Counted from the stretch's first letter, positions 19,201-27,571 are shown. The stretch is DNA of 64,000 nucleotides from SZAS-7 sp964514655 (GCA_964514655.1 CAZEQY010000006.1:46899-110898); one strand, 5' to 3'. Made by a program: numbers and translations. Notes: generated by a model from the letters alone, not told the origin.

Positions 19201-19968
19201 GGAAAACCTGGCTACGAAGAAAAAGTAAAAGACATCGCTTTAGCAATTGCTCAGGCAAGCTACGAGTGCTTTCCACAGTATCGAGCGACCGCTATTTCTC
19301 TTTATAACAAATATATAGTAGACCTTGCTCCTACGGTAGAAAATGCCCTTTTGCTGGAGCTCCAGCAGCTTAGAGGTGTGCTAGTAGATGGCATGATAGC
19401 TGAGCCCTATGTAAATCCTCATCACGATGTTCATGCTGTTCAGTACATTAAACGGGTTTTTGGCTATCAACTACAGCTTGCAGACCGCCTGTTATTTGCC
19501 GATCAGCTCCGTTTTGAGGCATCGGGTTTTAAGCGTCTGCCATCTGATAGGGAGATCTTAGTGTCATTTTATGATCGGTATTGCCCGTCAGCTCTTTTTG
19601 ACTGCATCAGGTCTGCATTACTAGAGGATCGCTTCCGCTCTCTTTTTATAGATGGGGCAAAAAGGTTGCTTAAAGAGCGCATTCCTCAAAAAGAGCAATT
19701 TAAGCAAAAGAAAAAGCTCCTTCAAGAAAAGCGAGCTGAAATTTTGCGCGCTACAGCAGCAGAAGATCGCACACGTCTTATCCAAGAGCTACAAGTTCTC
19801 TCAGGCGAGACCTTTGTAGGAAAGGGTCAAAGCCCGGTAGCTGCCCTTCGCGAAGAGCACAATGACGACATAAACAGCTGGCTCTTTGATAAGGTCACCT
19901 TTACCCCAAATCCCGTTCCCATCATCCTCATGCTCATAAGCCAAGGTGCCCTCAAATTCCGCGTTTAA
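16201..19968 (+). CDS. Large ankyrin-repeat protein 2, paralog of the preceding gene
   Basis: 1255 residues, in the same operon, starting four bases after ankyrin protein 1 with a GGAGGGG site at its end. Well-formed repeats occur near residues 355-400 (MTALHYAASSNNLDLVKKML), 680-720 (MTALHYAAALGDASLLDLIL) and 795-840 (YLHSAVLLDDEQIALRLLDL). It repeats the block order of protein 1: degenerate repeat, 'CRSYPELM'-type segment, 'LTTALRCNR'-type segment, good ankyrin. It has a ~300-residue helical C-terminus ending PVPIILMLISQGALKF, like protein 1. Likely a duplication with internal expansion; role unknown. Confidence 0.85.
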   Translation: MQPFNRTLSGPVTHDSFVKSPLERAIFEMDEASVKILISSKVVTVSDFILIATAFSHLAHQVLDTHPELARSFDTNTFELLFQLHDESLLVKVLTLGPVHNCLLLALDNRWFQLAELLIDKGATLDCIALSVAVQKEAPQAIIDKLLLKGQCPIRQKGNTQSPLQVARARNDHALIEKLLEYTIHNALEKGDEVKVDALMQQKVTLLEEDYAAIWERYPKLAIKHYGSYPHFVRACPLGVLESWMKNPEQQQLAQLFVVCGAKMPEQDFVRCCKVYPEVMSKLIKASQDFARICSHISFEQLMNQKAPKPPLVAIAKKAPCSEHHLITALRNGYDEVAMKLLLRFKPSTLPDHYNMTALHYAASSNNLDLVKKMLLGSDESLLLIPNGDGKTPRDIALASSNQAIVNEFRLFDLWIAMDRDDRQKVEELLGQKLQLAGRHYALLCATYPDLAILHATVVLACTLSLTPFCNNARYIPLLRTFIELGVQLGVDHILMLIENDFIEIAELAITEELATSDNGKLLVAKAAARGQVGVVTRLIEFGASPIEAMLHASNLEVKMAIVALLTTSPREKLALRECANSASIVLTGDVANFYSFCTVYPCFMAQIIRWHPRLVASCTGNMFDGLLVQPNNDDLLICLLNRSVAIRPSHLTTALRCNRVNIAKEILKGDIDLDEPDAEGMTALHYAAALGDASLLDLILPRSNSALVKNASGKTARMLVVDNPAMWRRILQKELDRALKLKLHQEVICALLDEGAVPTSSQFDDLLVAGHVEASLKSLSKGVDVAYRSPGGGTYLHSAVLLDDEQIALRLLDLGVDPLHPNQNGVSALTLSKPDSAFKKRVIGHLSKEELQVLSSGTVLRDQKLSCELALLARKARRAKSIDEIESLFTRYPKSISTIIDFFFEVDEKHLLDGTISLISTVPAAAEPRNLNTLIERLKSVSCETDKEVVTRVAHYINNVQNRLDYFGSPDRKLPAFKEQYDAIENALFHLVKHLEDSEGKPGYEEKVKDIALAIAQASYECFPQYRATAISLYNKYIVDLAPTVENALLLELQQLRGVLVDGMIAEPYVNPHHDVHAVQYIKRVFGYQLQLADRLLFADQLRFEASGFKRLPSDREILVSFYDRYCPSALFDCIRSALLEDRFRSLFIDGAKRLLKERIPQKEQFKQKKKLLQEKRAEILRATAAEDRTRLIQELQVLSGETFVGKGQSPVAALREEHNDDINSWLFDKVTFTPNPVPIILMLISQGALKFRV

Positions 19969-20049
19969 AAATAGATTGTGTATAAATGAATCCTTCGTGG
20001 TTGTTTGTTGTTGTTTATATGCGCACGCTTGTGGTACACCATTGTCACT

Positions 20050-21063
20050 ATGGCTGCGAATTCATTTGGTACTATATTTAGGATAACAACGTTTGGTGAG
20101 TCGCATGGCAAGGCGATTGGCGTTGTTGTTGATGGCTGTCCCTCTGGTCTAGAGCTTACTGAAGACGACATTAACAAGGAGCTGGTGTTGAGAGCTCCTG
20201 GCAGGTCGACTTTTACTTCGCCTCGTAAAGAGCCAGATTATGGACAAATCATTTCAGGAGTCTTTGAGGGCAAAACTACGGGCACTCCTATTTGTATCCT
20301 CATTCACAATGTAGACCATGATAGCAATGCCTATGAAGCTATAAAAAATAAGATCCGCCCTGGCCATGCAAATGGTACCTATCTCGAAAAATATGGCGTT
20401 TTTGACTATAGAGGGGGAGGGCGCGCATCAGCTCGTGAAACAGCGTGTAGAGTTGCTGCTGGTGCGATTGCTAAAAAGCTGCTTAGTCATTATGGAATTG
20501 CGATTACAGCCTACTGCAAGCAGATAGGTCATATACAAGCTGATGTGTCTTATAGTGATGTTGCTGAACTTCGTAGAGCTACATACAAAGACCCTGTATA
20601 TTGTCCTCATACAGAAGCATCTTCAAAGATGCAGGCACTTTTACAACAGGTGCAAGCAGATGGTGATTCTCTTGGTGGCCTTGTCGAGTGTGTAGCGCTT
20701 AATGTTCCTGCTGGGCTTGGCGATCCTGTCTACCAAAAGTTTGAGGCGCAAGCGGCCTCTGCAATGATGTCAATTCCAGCTTCTAAAGGCTTTGAAATAG
20801 GTTCCGGCTTTTCATGCGTCACGATGAATGGATCGCAGCATAATGATATTTCGTATGCCGGTGGGACTCTTGGGGGTATTACCACGGGCACTCCTATTGT
20901 TGTTCGCGTTGCTTTTAAGCCGCCATCTAGTATCAAAAAAGAGGTGCCGGAAGGCTCTCGGCATGATCCGTGCGTTACTATACGCGCAGTTCCTGTTGTA
21001 GAGGCAATGATGGCCCTTGTGCTTGCTGATGCTCTTCTTATGAATAGGTCTATTCGTTTATGA
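20050..21063 (+). CDS. aroC: Chorismate synthase AroC
   Basis: 338 residues from the ATG at 20050, chosen because SFGTIFRITTFGESHG is the canonical family start. It converts 5-enolpyruvylshikimate-3-phosphate to chorismate with reduced FMN. Signatures GGGRASARETACRVAAGA, the second-histidine region and SRHDPCVTIRAVPVVEAM are intact. First of three shikimate genes whose ends overlap (ATGA with aroB). Chlamydial genomes, as I recall, have aroA and aroK/L upstream of aroC; here the ankyrin genes occupy that place. Confidence 0.96.
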   Translation: MAANSFGTIFRITTFGESHGKAIGVVVDGCPSGLELTEDDINKELVLRAPGRSTFTSPRKEPDYGQIISGVFEGKTTGTPICILIHNVDHDSNAYEAIKNKIRPGHANGTYLEKYGVFDYRGGGRASARETACRVAAGAIAKKLLSHYGIAITAYCKQIGHIQADVSYSDVAELRRATYKDPVYCPHTEASSKMQALLQQVQADGDSLGGLVECVALNVPAGLGDPVYQKFEAQAASAMMSIPASKGFEIGSGFSCVTMNGSQHNDISYAGGTLGGITTGTPIVVRVAFKPPSSIKKEVPEGSRHDPCVTIRAVPVVEAMMALVLADALLMNRSIRL

Positions 21064-22106
21064 AGGTAGTAATAGATAAAGGACTACTTGAAAGTGATGA
21101 GCTTGCATCTACGCTTCGAGCACTAGGTACACGCATAGCTATTATCTCTGACACAACTACATCATCGCTCTATGGCAACAGGCTTGTCAAAACCATAGGG
21201 CATGAAGCTGAGTTGTTTGTCGTTCCGGATGGTGAGCAGTCTAAAACTAGGAAGACAAAGGAATGGCTAGAAGATGCACTTTTAGCAAAAAAATATGGAC
21301 GCGATAGCTGCATCGTGGCACTAGGTGGCGGCATGATTATGGATCTTGCCGGCTTTGTTGCAGCAACATACTGTCGCGGCCTGCCGTTAATACTGCTGCC
21401 AACAACACTGCTAGCTATGTGCGATGCCTGTATAGGTGGTAAAACGGCAGTAAATGTGCCAAGCGCCAAAAATATGATTGGCGCCATATATCACCCACAA
21501 GCTATTTTTATGGATATCTTAAGCTTAGAGACATTAGCGCCAAAAGAACTGCAAAATGGCCTTGTAGAAGCAATAAAGCATGGGCTTATTTTGGATTCAG
21601 ACTATTTTGCCTTTTTAGAAGATAATGTGGAGGCAATTTGTGCTTGCGACTTCAATATGCTTAAGACTCTCATCACCAAAAGTTACGAAATTAAAAGCCG
21701 TATCGTCCAAGAAGATATGTACGAAATTGGCAAAAGGCGCCTACTAAACTTTGGCCATACCATTGGTCATGCTGTTGAGATTGTGTATAACATACCTCAT
21801 GGACAAGCTGTTGCTATTGGAATGGTTGCTGAAGCCTATTTTTCTTATCGCATGAATGTTCTATCTGAAAACGATTTTCAAAGGGTTAGGCATATACTAC
21901 AATCATATGGTGTCGATTGTAGCTTCAAGATAGACCCAGATGCCATTTTGGCAGCTCTAGAGATGGATAAAAAAGCCTTATCGAATATTCCTCGTTTTGT
22001 AATACTTAGCCGCATTGGCTCATGTCTCAGCGTAGCCGAGAACTACTGCCAAGCTCTACCACTACAAACAATGGGTTGGCTATCAGATGCTGTGTATTGC
22101 CGTTAA
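21060..22106 (+). CDS. aroB: 3-Dehydroquinate synthase AroB
   Basis: 348 residues. It makes 3-dehydroquinate from DAHP using NAD and a divalent metal. NAD-site DGEQSKT and ALGGGMIMDLAGFVAATYCR, plus metal-ligand segments GLVEAIKHG and NFGHTIGHAVE, are present. Coupled to aroC by ATGA and overlapping aroDE by 20 bases, so the three are surely one operon. Confidence 0.96.
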   Translation: MKVVIDKGLLESDELASTLRALGTRIAIISDTTTSSLYGNRLVKTIGHEAELFVVPDGEQSKTRKTKEWLEDALLAKKYGRDSCIVALGGGMIMDLAGFVAATYCRGLPLILLPTTLLAMCDACIGGKTAVNVPSAKNMIGAIYHPQAIFMDILSLETLAPKELQNGLVEAIKHGLILDSDYFAFLEDNVEAICACDFNMLKTLITKSYEIKSRIVQEDMYEIGKRRLLNFGHTIGHAVEIVYNIPHGQAVAIGMVAEAYFSYRMNVLSENDFQRVRHILQSYGVDCSFKIDPDAILAALEMDKKALSNIPRFVILSRIGSCLSVAENYCQALPLQTMGWLSDAVYCR

Positions 22107-23496
22107 GGGACCATCTATACAAGAAATAGAAAGTCAAACTGCTCGTGCGTTAGAACATGCTTCACTTATAGAATGGCGTTTAGATTTATTTGACAGCATT
22201 GACTTGGATTCTCTTAGAGGGGTGTTAACAGCTACGCCCGTTCCTGTGGTCTTTACGTTTCGTGGTATGAGCGAGCATGCAATAGAGGAACTTCTGACTT
22301 TGCAGCCTGCCTATATTGACCTTGATTATACAGTGCCTAAAGAATTTATCCGGCAAGTGCAAGTCAAATATCCTAAGCTACAAATTATACGATCTTATCA
22401 CGATTTTCAAAAGACACCAGATGACCTGCAAGAGATTGTAGATGAGCTTACATCAATACCTGTAGATTTTTATAAACTTGCCTGCATGGCAAATTCCTCT
22501 CTTGATACGTTTAGGATGGTTGAATTTAGTAAGAGCTCAAAGTGTTTATGCATGACCATGGGGCCGACGGGCCACTTAAGCCGTATTGTAGCGCCAATAC
22601 ATGGCCAGCCATGGACATACACCTGTCTTGATGAAGCTACGCAGGTGGCTCCTGGTCAAATTGCAGCTAAAGACCTTGTTAGCATCTATTCCTACAATCG
22701 TTTACGCCAAGCAACCGGGCTTTATGGTCTAATAGGGGAGGTTGTTGATAGAAGCATGGGACACATAAGCCATAATGAGGTGATGCGTCAGGATAGTCGC
22801 GACGGCTTATACATAAAGATGCCGATACGACCAGATGAGCTAGATCAGGCTATGGAACATATCAAAAAGCTTGGTTTTAAGGGCCTCAGCGTTACTACTT
22901 CCTTAAAAGAGCGCATCATGCAGTACTGCACCTACCTAACGCCAAGTGCTGAAGCTATTGGCGCTGTAAATACGCTCACCATCAAAGATGGCAAGCTCTA
23001 CGGCTCTAACACCGATGCTCCAGGAGCGCTTAATGCCTTAGAAGACCATGTACGCGTTGCCGGCAAAAAAGTAGTCGTTATAGGTGCCGGCGGTGCTGCA
23101 AAAGCCATTTGCTGGGAAGCTATCAGGCGAGGTGCAAAAGTGACAGTCTGTAACCGGAGTAAAGAGCGGGCTACAGAGCTTGCTATAAGTCTTGGTTGTA
23201 TGGGAAAAGGCCTTGATGAAGTTCCAAGCGACTATGACATTATCATAAACGCAACAAGTGTTGATATGCCTATAGACCCAGCCTATATTATTCCGGGTGC
23301 TATTGCCATGGATATACGCTCGCGTCCAAAAGATACAGCCTTTTTGCAAGAAGCGGCTAAGCGCTCGTGTCACATCGTCTATGGCTATGAGATGTACATA
23401 AAGCAGGCTGTCTTACAATTTACCACCTGGTTTACTGACATAGATCCAACAAAAGTTGAACGTATTCTTACTAAGTCCGTCCTAGCGCTCGTCTAA
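22087..23496 (+). CDS. aroDE: Bifunctional 3-dehydroquinate dehydratase / shikimate dehydrogenase AroDE
   Basis: 469 residues. Residues 1-205 are a type I dehydroquinase: His105 in RSYHDF and Schiff-base Lys130 in DFYKLA. Residues ~212-469 are shikimate dehydrogenase: Lys274 and Asp310 (YGSNTD) are the catalytic pair and VIGAGGAAKA binds NADP. The segment usually reading P-V-x-H-S-x-S-P is EVVDRSMGHISHN here, and the usual N-V-T-x-P-x-K is SVTTSLK, so the shikimate site is divergent while the catalytic Lys and Asp are kept. The fusion in this gene order is characteristic of Chlamydiae (and separately of plants). Its stop abuts the convergent mvaS stop. Confidence 0.93.
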   Translation: MLCIAVKGPSIQEIESQTARALEHASLIEWRLDLFDSIDLDSLRGVLTATPVPVVFTFRGMSEHAIEELLTLQPAYIDLDYTVPKEFIRQVQVKYPKLQIIRSYHDFQKTPDDLQEIVDELTSIPVDFYKLACMANSSLDTFRMVEFSKSSKCLCMTMGPTGHLSRIVAPIHGQPWTYTCLDEATQVAPGQIAAKDLVSIYSYNRLRQATGLYGLIGEVVDRSMGHISHNEVMRQDSRDGLYIKMPIRPDELDQAMEHIKKLGFKGLSVTTSLKERIMQYCTYLTPSAEAIGAVNTLTIKDGKLYGSNTDAPGALNALEDHVRVAGKKVVVIGAGGAAKAICWEAIRRGAKVTVCNRSKERATELAISLGCMGKGLDEVPSDYDIIINATSVDMPIDPAYIIPGAIAMDIRSRPKDTAFLQEAAKRSCHIVYGYEMYIKQAVLQFTTWFTDIDPTKVERILTKSVLALV

Positions 23497-24648
23497 TTAA
23501 ACGCTAGAGTACTGGCGCTCGTGGGACGAGATGCCGCTTAGGCGGAAGGAGCCTGTTTTGTGGGTGGGGATTGTGAGGGTGGAGCCATCTTCGGGCAGGC
23601 GGAAGCTAAAAAAGGCTTCGTATTCTGATAGCGTGAGAGGCTCACGTGTTTCAAGCATCTCTTGATGAAGGCTAGTCTGTAGGTGTTCTTTGTAGCCTGG
23701 CTGAACTATGCCGCTAAAAAATTCTGCCACGCAGCCTGAGCCGTAGCTAAAAAAGCCTATTCGCTTGCCGGCAAGATCTTCGGAAGTATGTTCAAGAAGC
23801 GAGGCAAGCCCAATAAAGAGAGCGGCCGTGTAGCTATTGCCAAGAGAGCGACTGTAAATAAAGCTATTTGCAACGCCATCTAGTGATGGCTCTTTGCCAT
23901 TAAGCTTTGAGAGGCGCTCATGCGCTTTTTGTGCCATGCGCACAAAAGGCAAGTGGTAGCAAAACCTGTAGTGATCATCAAAGCTGCGTTTAGATTCCTG
24001 CTGGTAGGCATTCCAGCATTCTTCTAGTGCTTCTAGGTAAATTTTGGTGGAATACTTGCCGTCGACGAAGGCAACATCAGAGTAGTTTGGTCTCCAAAAG
24101 TCCATGACATGAGAGGTGTAGATACCAACTTCTTGCTCAAAGGCAATAATCTTTGGATTTGATGATAGGACAAAACTACAAGAGCCGCAGCCTTGGGTGG
24201 GCTCACCGGCAGACTTTAGGCCATATCGGGCTATGTCTGTTGTGATAACAAGCACCTTCTTGCCTGGATTTTGCTTCACGTACGAAAGACCAAGTTGAAG
24301 TCCTGCACAGCCTGCATAACAAGCTTGCTTAAGCTCAACGATGCGGCATGACTTTGGAAGGTTAAGGAGGCTATGTACCCAAATACCAAGAGACTTTGAC
24401 TGGTCAATGCCAGATTCAGTAGCTACTAAAACCATGGAGATTGAGTTAGGGTCAATTCCTTCAAGAGCGGCTTTAGCGCTATTTGCCGCTAAGGTTACTA
24501 CGTCTTCATCAGGTGGTGTAACGGACATAAACTCTTGGCCAAGGCCTACTAGGTACTTGTCAGGATCTATACCACGCTCTTTAGCAAGCAGCTTAAGGTC
24601 TATGTAGTAGCGAGATGTATAAAAGCTAAGTGCTTCAATTCCGATCAT
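23497..24648 (-). CDS. mvaS: Hydroxymethylglutaryl-CoA synthase (bacterial type)
   Basis: 383 residues. It condenses acetyl-CoA with acetoacetyl-CoA to HMG-CoA. The opening MIGIEALSFYTSRYYIDL, general-base Glu78 (VATESGIDQSKS), nucleophile Cys110 (ELKQACYAG) and the histidine segment YHLPFVRMAQKAH match bacterial MvaS. Coupled to the reductase gene by a four-base overlap. Chlamydiae are known for the non-mevalonate (MEP) route, so this pair is notable. A related thiolase-fold enzyme such as the HMG-CoA-synthase-like enzymes of polyketide clusters is less likely given the adjacent reductase. Confidence 0.9.
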   Translation of the reverse strand: MIGIEALSFYTSRYYIDLKLLAKERGIDPDKYLVGLGQEFMSVTPPDEDVVTLAANSAKAALEGIDPNSISMVLVATESGIDQSKSLGIWVHSLLNLPKSCRIVELKQACYAGCAGLQLGLSYVKQNPGKKVLVITTDIARYGLKSAGEPTQGCGSCSFVLSSNPKIIAFEQEVGIYTSHVMDFWRPNYSDVAFVDGKYSTKIYLEALEECWNAYQQESKRSFDDHYRFCYHLPFVRMAQKAHERLSKLNGKEPSLDGVANSFIYSRSLGNSYTAALFIGLASLLEHTSEDLAGKRIGFFSYGSGCVAEFFSGIVQPGYKEHLQTSLHQEMLETREPLTLSEYEAFFSFRLPEDGSTLTIPTHKTGSFRLSGISSHERQYSSV

Positions 24649-25673
24649 ACAGCACCCTTTCGCTCTAGACGCATGTGTGTGTCCACAAGCTCTCCCGGGT
24701 TTGTCTGGGCCGCAAGGAGCGAAAGCTCACCACAAAGGCAGGTAGCTGCTGCAATGATTGCAAGGCGGCGCGCATTTGCCGGGCTATCTTTACAGCCAAG
24801 GCGCTTGAGATTTTCGTAGACAAAGTCAAGGTTTTTACCGGCGCCGACTGTGCCTACAATAATATTTGGTATGCTTACGCTAAAGTAGAGGCTGTCTTGC
24901 TGCATCTCGGCGTAGACAATGCCTTGAGAGCCTTCAACAATATTGGCAGCATCTTGTCCTGTTGCGAGGTAAAGAGCTAAAAGCATGTTGGCAAAGTGGG
25001 CGTTGCTGGAGCGGATGCTTCCTGCAAGAATAGAGCCAATATAATTTTTTTTAATATTGAGCTGAACAATGTCTTCAGGGGTTGCTTTTAAAACCTTTTG
25101 CACAAGATTTCGTGGGATTAAGACATCGGCAACTACATGTTTGCCTCTACCCAGTATGCCATTTACGGCAGATACCTTTTTATCTGTACAAAAGTTGCCG
25201 GAAATCGTGACGTAGGATACTTCAGAATACTGTTTTGTTATCCAGCGTAGCACAGCATCAGCTGCCTTTGTGACCATATTGTGGCCGCTAGCATCGCCAG
25301 TTTTCATTTCTAGGCGTATATAGAGGATATTGCCAACAAGCTGGATGTGCATGTCTAAAAAGGTGATGTGAGAGCTTGTAGACTCTGCAACCTTTGCAAG
25401 TTCAGTTTTTTGATTTAATAAACTGTTATATACTTTGTGGGCGTGTACGATATCTACAGCCTGAACAGCGATAGATCTTGTCATGCGCTCATCAACAATG
25501 CAAGCCCTAATGCCGCCTGCTTTTTTGGTAACGAGTGCTCCACGTTCAGTCGAGGGCCATAGGGGGCTTTCAAAGGTAGCCAAAGGCACTTCAATTTCGC
25601 CTTCAACCTCTGGACCTGCAAACAATATTGGACCTACCCACTGGAGGGGGATTTGTGCAAACTTTTGTGTCAT
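24645..25673 (-). CDS. mvaA: Hydroxymethylglutaryl-CoA reductase
   Basis: 342 residues. It reduces HMG-CoA to mevalonate. Catalytic residues can be placed: Glu35 (ATFESPL), Lys165/166 (TDKK), Asp241 (ATGQD) and His333 (DTHMRLE). MKTGDASGHNMVTKAAD, AVNGILGRGK and GSILAGSIRSSNAHFAN are family signatures closest to the class I/archaeal type. It is shorter than most, lacking much of the N-terminal helical domain, and the usual ATTEGAL is ATFESPL. Start ATG at 25673, preceded by a 260-base gap containing a large inverted repeat. Cotranscribed with mvaS. Confidence 0.85.
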   Translation of the reverse strand: MTQKFAQIPLQWVGPILFAGPEVEGEIEVPLATFESPLWPSTERGALVTKKAGGIRACIVDERMTRSIAVQAVDIVHAHKVYNSLLNQKTELAKVAESTSSHITFLDMHIQLVGNILYIRLEMKTGDASGHNMVTKAADAVLRWITKQYSEVSYVTISGNFCTDKKVSAVNGILGRGKHVVADVLIPRNLVQKVLKATPEDIVQLNIKKNYIGSILAGSIRSSNAHFANMLLALYLATGQDAANIVEGSQGIVYAEMQQDSLYFSVSIPNIIVGTVGAGKNLDFVYENLKRLGCKDSPANARRLAIIAAATCLCGELSLLAAQTNPGELVDTHMRLERKGAV

Positions 25674-25768
25674 AAGGCAAATATAATCAGCCTTTTTGGG
25701 TCTAGTGTCAACTAAATAAAGATCGATATAGGTAGGATAAATTTTAATAGGTGGGATTTAAAAATTCT

Positions 25769-25922
25769 GTCTCGGTCTCGATGGTGTTAACTTAAGGATA
25801 ATTCATCTTAATCTTAATCTTAATCTTAATCTTTCTTTTTTACGTGTTCTTCAAAAAATAGATTAAGATCAAGATCAAGATCAAGAACCGGATCTTAAGT
25901 TGACGCCACCGAGACCGAGACC
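25769..25922. repeat. Large inverted repeat with CTTAAT/GATCAA word arms
   Basis: The left arm (25769-25834) runs GTCTCGGTCTCG, a GGTGTTAACTTAAG segment, then four ATCTTA words. The right arm (25861-25922) runs GATTAAG, three ATCAAG words, CTTAAGTTGACGCCACC, then GAGACCGAGACC. The arms pair nearly end to end, with a ~26-base T- and A-rich loop. It lies between the DUF378 stop and the mvaA start, so it would sit in the mvaA leader or at the end of the upstream transcript. Confidence 0.85.
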
Positions 25923-25934
25923 GGTAACTAGCGC

Positions 25935-26129
25935 TTACTTACAGCAAGATGAGCACTGGCAGCGACGGATGATAGCGTAGACTGCAGCAATGCCAACAAG
26001 GCCGTATACGATTGGGGAGATGCCTGCACCGAAGATCATCTCAACGAGGTTATAGTGAAGCGCTACTAGGCCCCAATTTAAGCCTCCTACTACGAGCAAT
26101 ATCCAAGCGATTACATCAAATATTTTCAT
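25935..26129 (-). CDS. DUF378 small membrane protein
   Basis: 64 residues, two transmembrane helices (IAWILLVVGGLNWGLVAL and SPIVYGLVGIAAVYAII) and a Cys-rich tail. The GGLNWGL motif is diagnostic of the DUF378 (YuzA-like) family. Function unknown. An AAATGGAGAT ribosome site supports the start. Confidence 0.85.
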   Translation of the reverse strand: MKIFDVIAWILLVVGGLNWGLVALHYNLVEMIFGAGISPIVYGLVGIAAVYAIIRRCQCSSCCK

Positions 26130-26148
26130 AAAATCTCCATTTTTTTGG

Positions 26149-26643
26149 TTAAGTTGGTTGCATAGCCTTTTGGTATTCGAGGATAAAGCTGTTTGTCATC
26201 TGCTGGATGACCGGCATTACCTCTTTGGCTACATCTTCTTTTGCACATGAAAGCATTGTAGCCTGTGACCATGTCAAGGCCTGTACTGTGCTTTGGTTGC
26301 GGTTAAGTGTTGCATCTTCAAAAAATCCAAGCTGGATGAATGTCGCTACAGCGCGATCGGCTAGGATGGTCTTTACGCGAAGTGTTAGTTGTGGTACTCC
26401 TTGGCCCTCTTTTAGTTTAATAGCAGCAAGAGAAAGGCGTGTGGAGATCTCATTATAGATAGCACTTTTTTGTAGGCCGTAGCTAGCACCATTTTCTTCT
26501 GCCATCTCGATTTTGAGCTGCACAGCTTTTTCTACGGGGGCCTTTTTGACCTCTAGAGGCATTGTAAAGTCAGATGGGGCAGGAGCATCAGCTCTAAGGC
26601 TGCATGTTCCTAAGAGGAGTATTGAGAAGAAGATTTTGTTCAT
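26149..26643 (-). CDS. Exported protein of unknown function
   Basis: About 164 residues from the ATG at 26643, supported by an AAGGAA site; this gives signal peptide MNKIFFSILLLGTCSLRADA. The mature part is mostly helical with a proline-rich start (APAPSDFTMP) and one cysteine. No family recognised. It is 19 bases upstream of the DUF378 gene and downstream of an outer-membrane-like protein, so it may act in the envelope. Confidence 0.65.
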   Translation of the reverse strand: MNKIFFSILLLGTCSLRADAPAPSDFTMPLEVKKAPVEKAVQLKIEMAEENGASYGLQKSAIYNEISTRLSLAAIKLKEGQGVPQLTLRVKTILADRAVATFIQLGFFEDATLNRNQSTVQALTWSQATMLSCAKEDVAKEVMPVIQQMTNSFILEYQKAMQPT

Positions 26644-26698
26644 ATAGAGATTCCTTGTTTTAGATACTTGCATACTATTTCTCGATTAGAGTTTCAAG

Positions 26699-27571
26699 CT
26701 AAAAAGCGACATTAGCACTAACTCCATAATAAAGAGCTGGATTTAGGCGAAGGTGTTTACGGTGATGATCGCTTCTTGTAGAAAGGCGCATGCGACCTGC
26801 AAATGTTTCACCGATATGTACATTAAAGCGAACGCGAGAGTTTACGCTGTAGTTAAGACCGGCTTCAGCGCCCCAGTTTGTGTAAGCAACAAGGCCGCGC
26901 TTATAGTAGCCATCATCACCAAGTCTTTGACGCGTGAGCATAAAGCGAAGGCCGCAGTCTATCGCCCATTTGTCGTTGATGCCATAGACCACATTCATGC
27001 ATAGGGGAAATATCGCATGTAGCTTCCATTTAGGGGATATTTTGTAGTCGAAGCCAACTATTGGCAGCATGCGAGAATAGCTCATGCCGGAGTAGCCAAG
27101 AATACCTACGTGCAGGTTGCAGTCATCTTTCCAAAAGTGCGTTCCATGTAGCACGCCGTTAAAGAATGTGTAGCGAGAAAGGTGAAAATGGGCTGTATTA
27201 ATCTGCATGCCGACGCCGGCATCCCACTTCCATTTTTCAATCTCCTTTGTGGATCCACCAAACTGCACAAGTAGGTTGTCAAAGTGCTGTTCGCCAAAAC
27301 TTGTCCTTTTTGGGTGATGTGAAAAGTGAAACTGCGTACCCATGTAGCCAAGGCCAAACTGCAGATTTGAATTTGTTTTAAGCTCGTGGGTGTATGTACC
27401 TACGACATATCCTTCTCGAAAGGTAAGGTGGTGGTTGCGCTCAGAATGAGGGTGAGTAAACTTTGCGCGCGTTACGCCATTGTATGATGCTGCAACAGAA
27501 AAAGCAGGTTCATCAGCACTAAGTTGTGTAAGGGCCATTGTACATAAGGCAAGACAAGAAAGAATGCGCAT
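26699..27571 (-). CDS. Predicted outer-membrane beta-barrel protein
   Basis: About 291 residues. The ATG at 27571 has a strong GGAGG site and gives signal peptide MRILSCLALCTMALTQLSAD. The mature protein alternates polar and aromatic/hydrophobic residues in strands (LQFGLGYMGTQFHF, WKWDAGVGMQINT, WGAEAGLNYSVN) and ends ALYYGVSANVAF with C-terminal Phe, the classic barrel-insertion signal. His-rich. It may be a porin or the barrel part of a chlamydia-type surface protein; no specific family. It overlaps no gene once the recN end (27615) is considered. Confidence 0.75.
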   Translation of the reverse strand: MRILSCLALCTMALTQLSADEPAFSVAASYNGVTRAKFTHPHSERNHHLTFREGYVVGTYTHELKTNSNLQFGLGYMGTQFHFSHHPKRTSFGEQHFDNLLVQFGGSTKEIEKWKWDAGVGMQINTAHFHLSRYTFFNGVLHGTHFWKDDCNLHVGILGYSGMSYSRMLPIVGFDYKISPKWKLHAIFPLCMNVVYGINDKWAIDCGLRFMLTRQRLGDDGYYKRGLVAYTNWGAEAGLNYSVNSRVRFNVHIGETFAGRMRLSTRSDHHRKHLRLNPALYYGVSANVAF

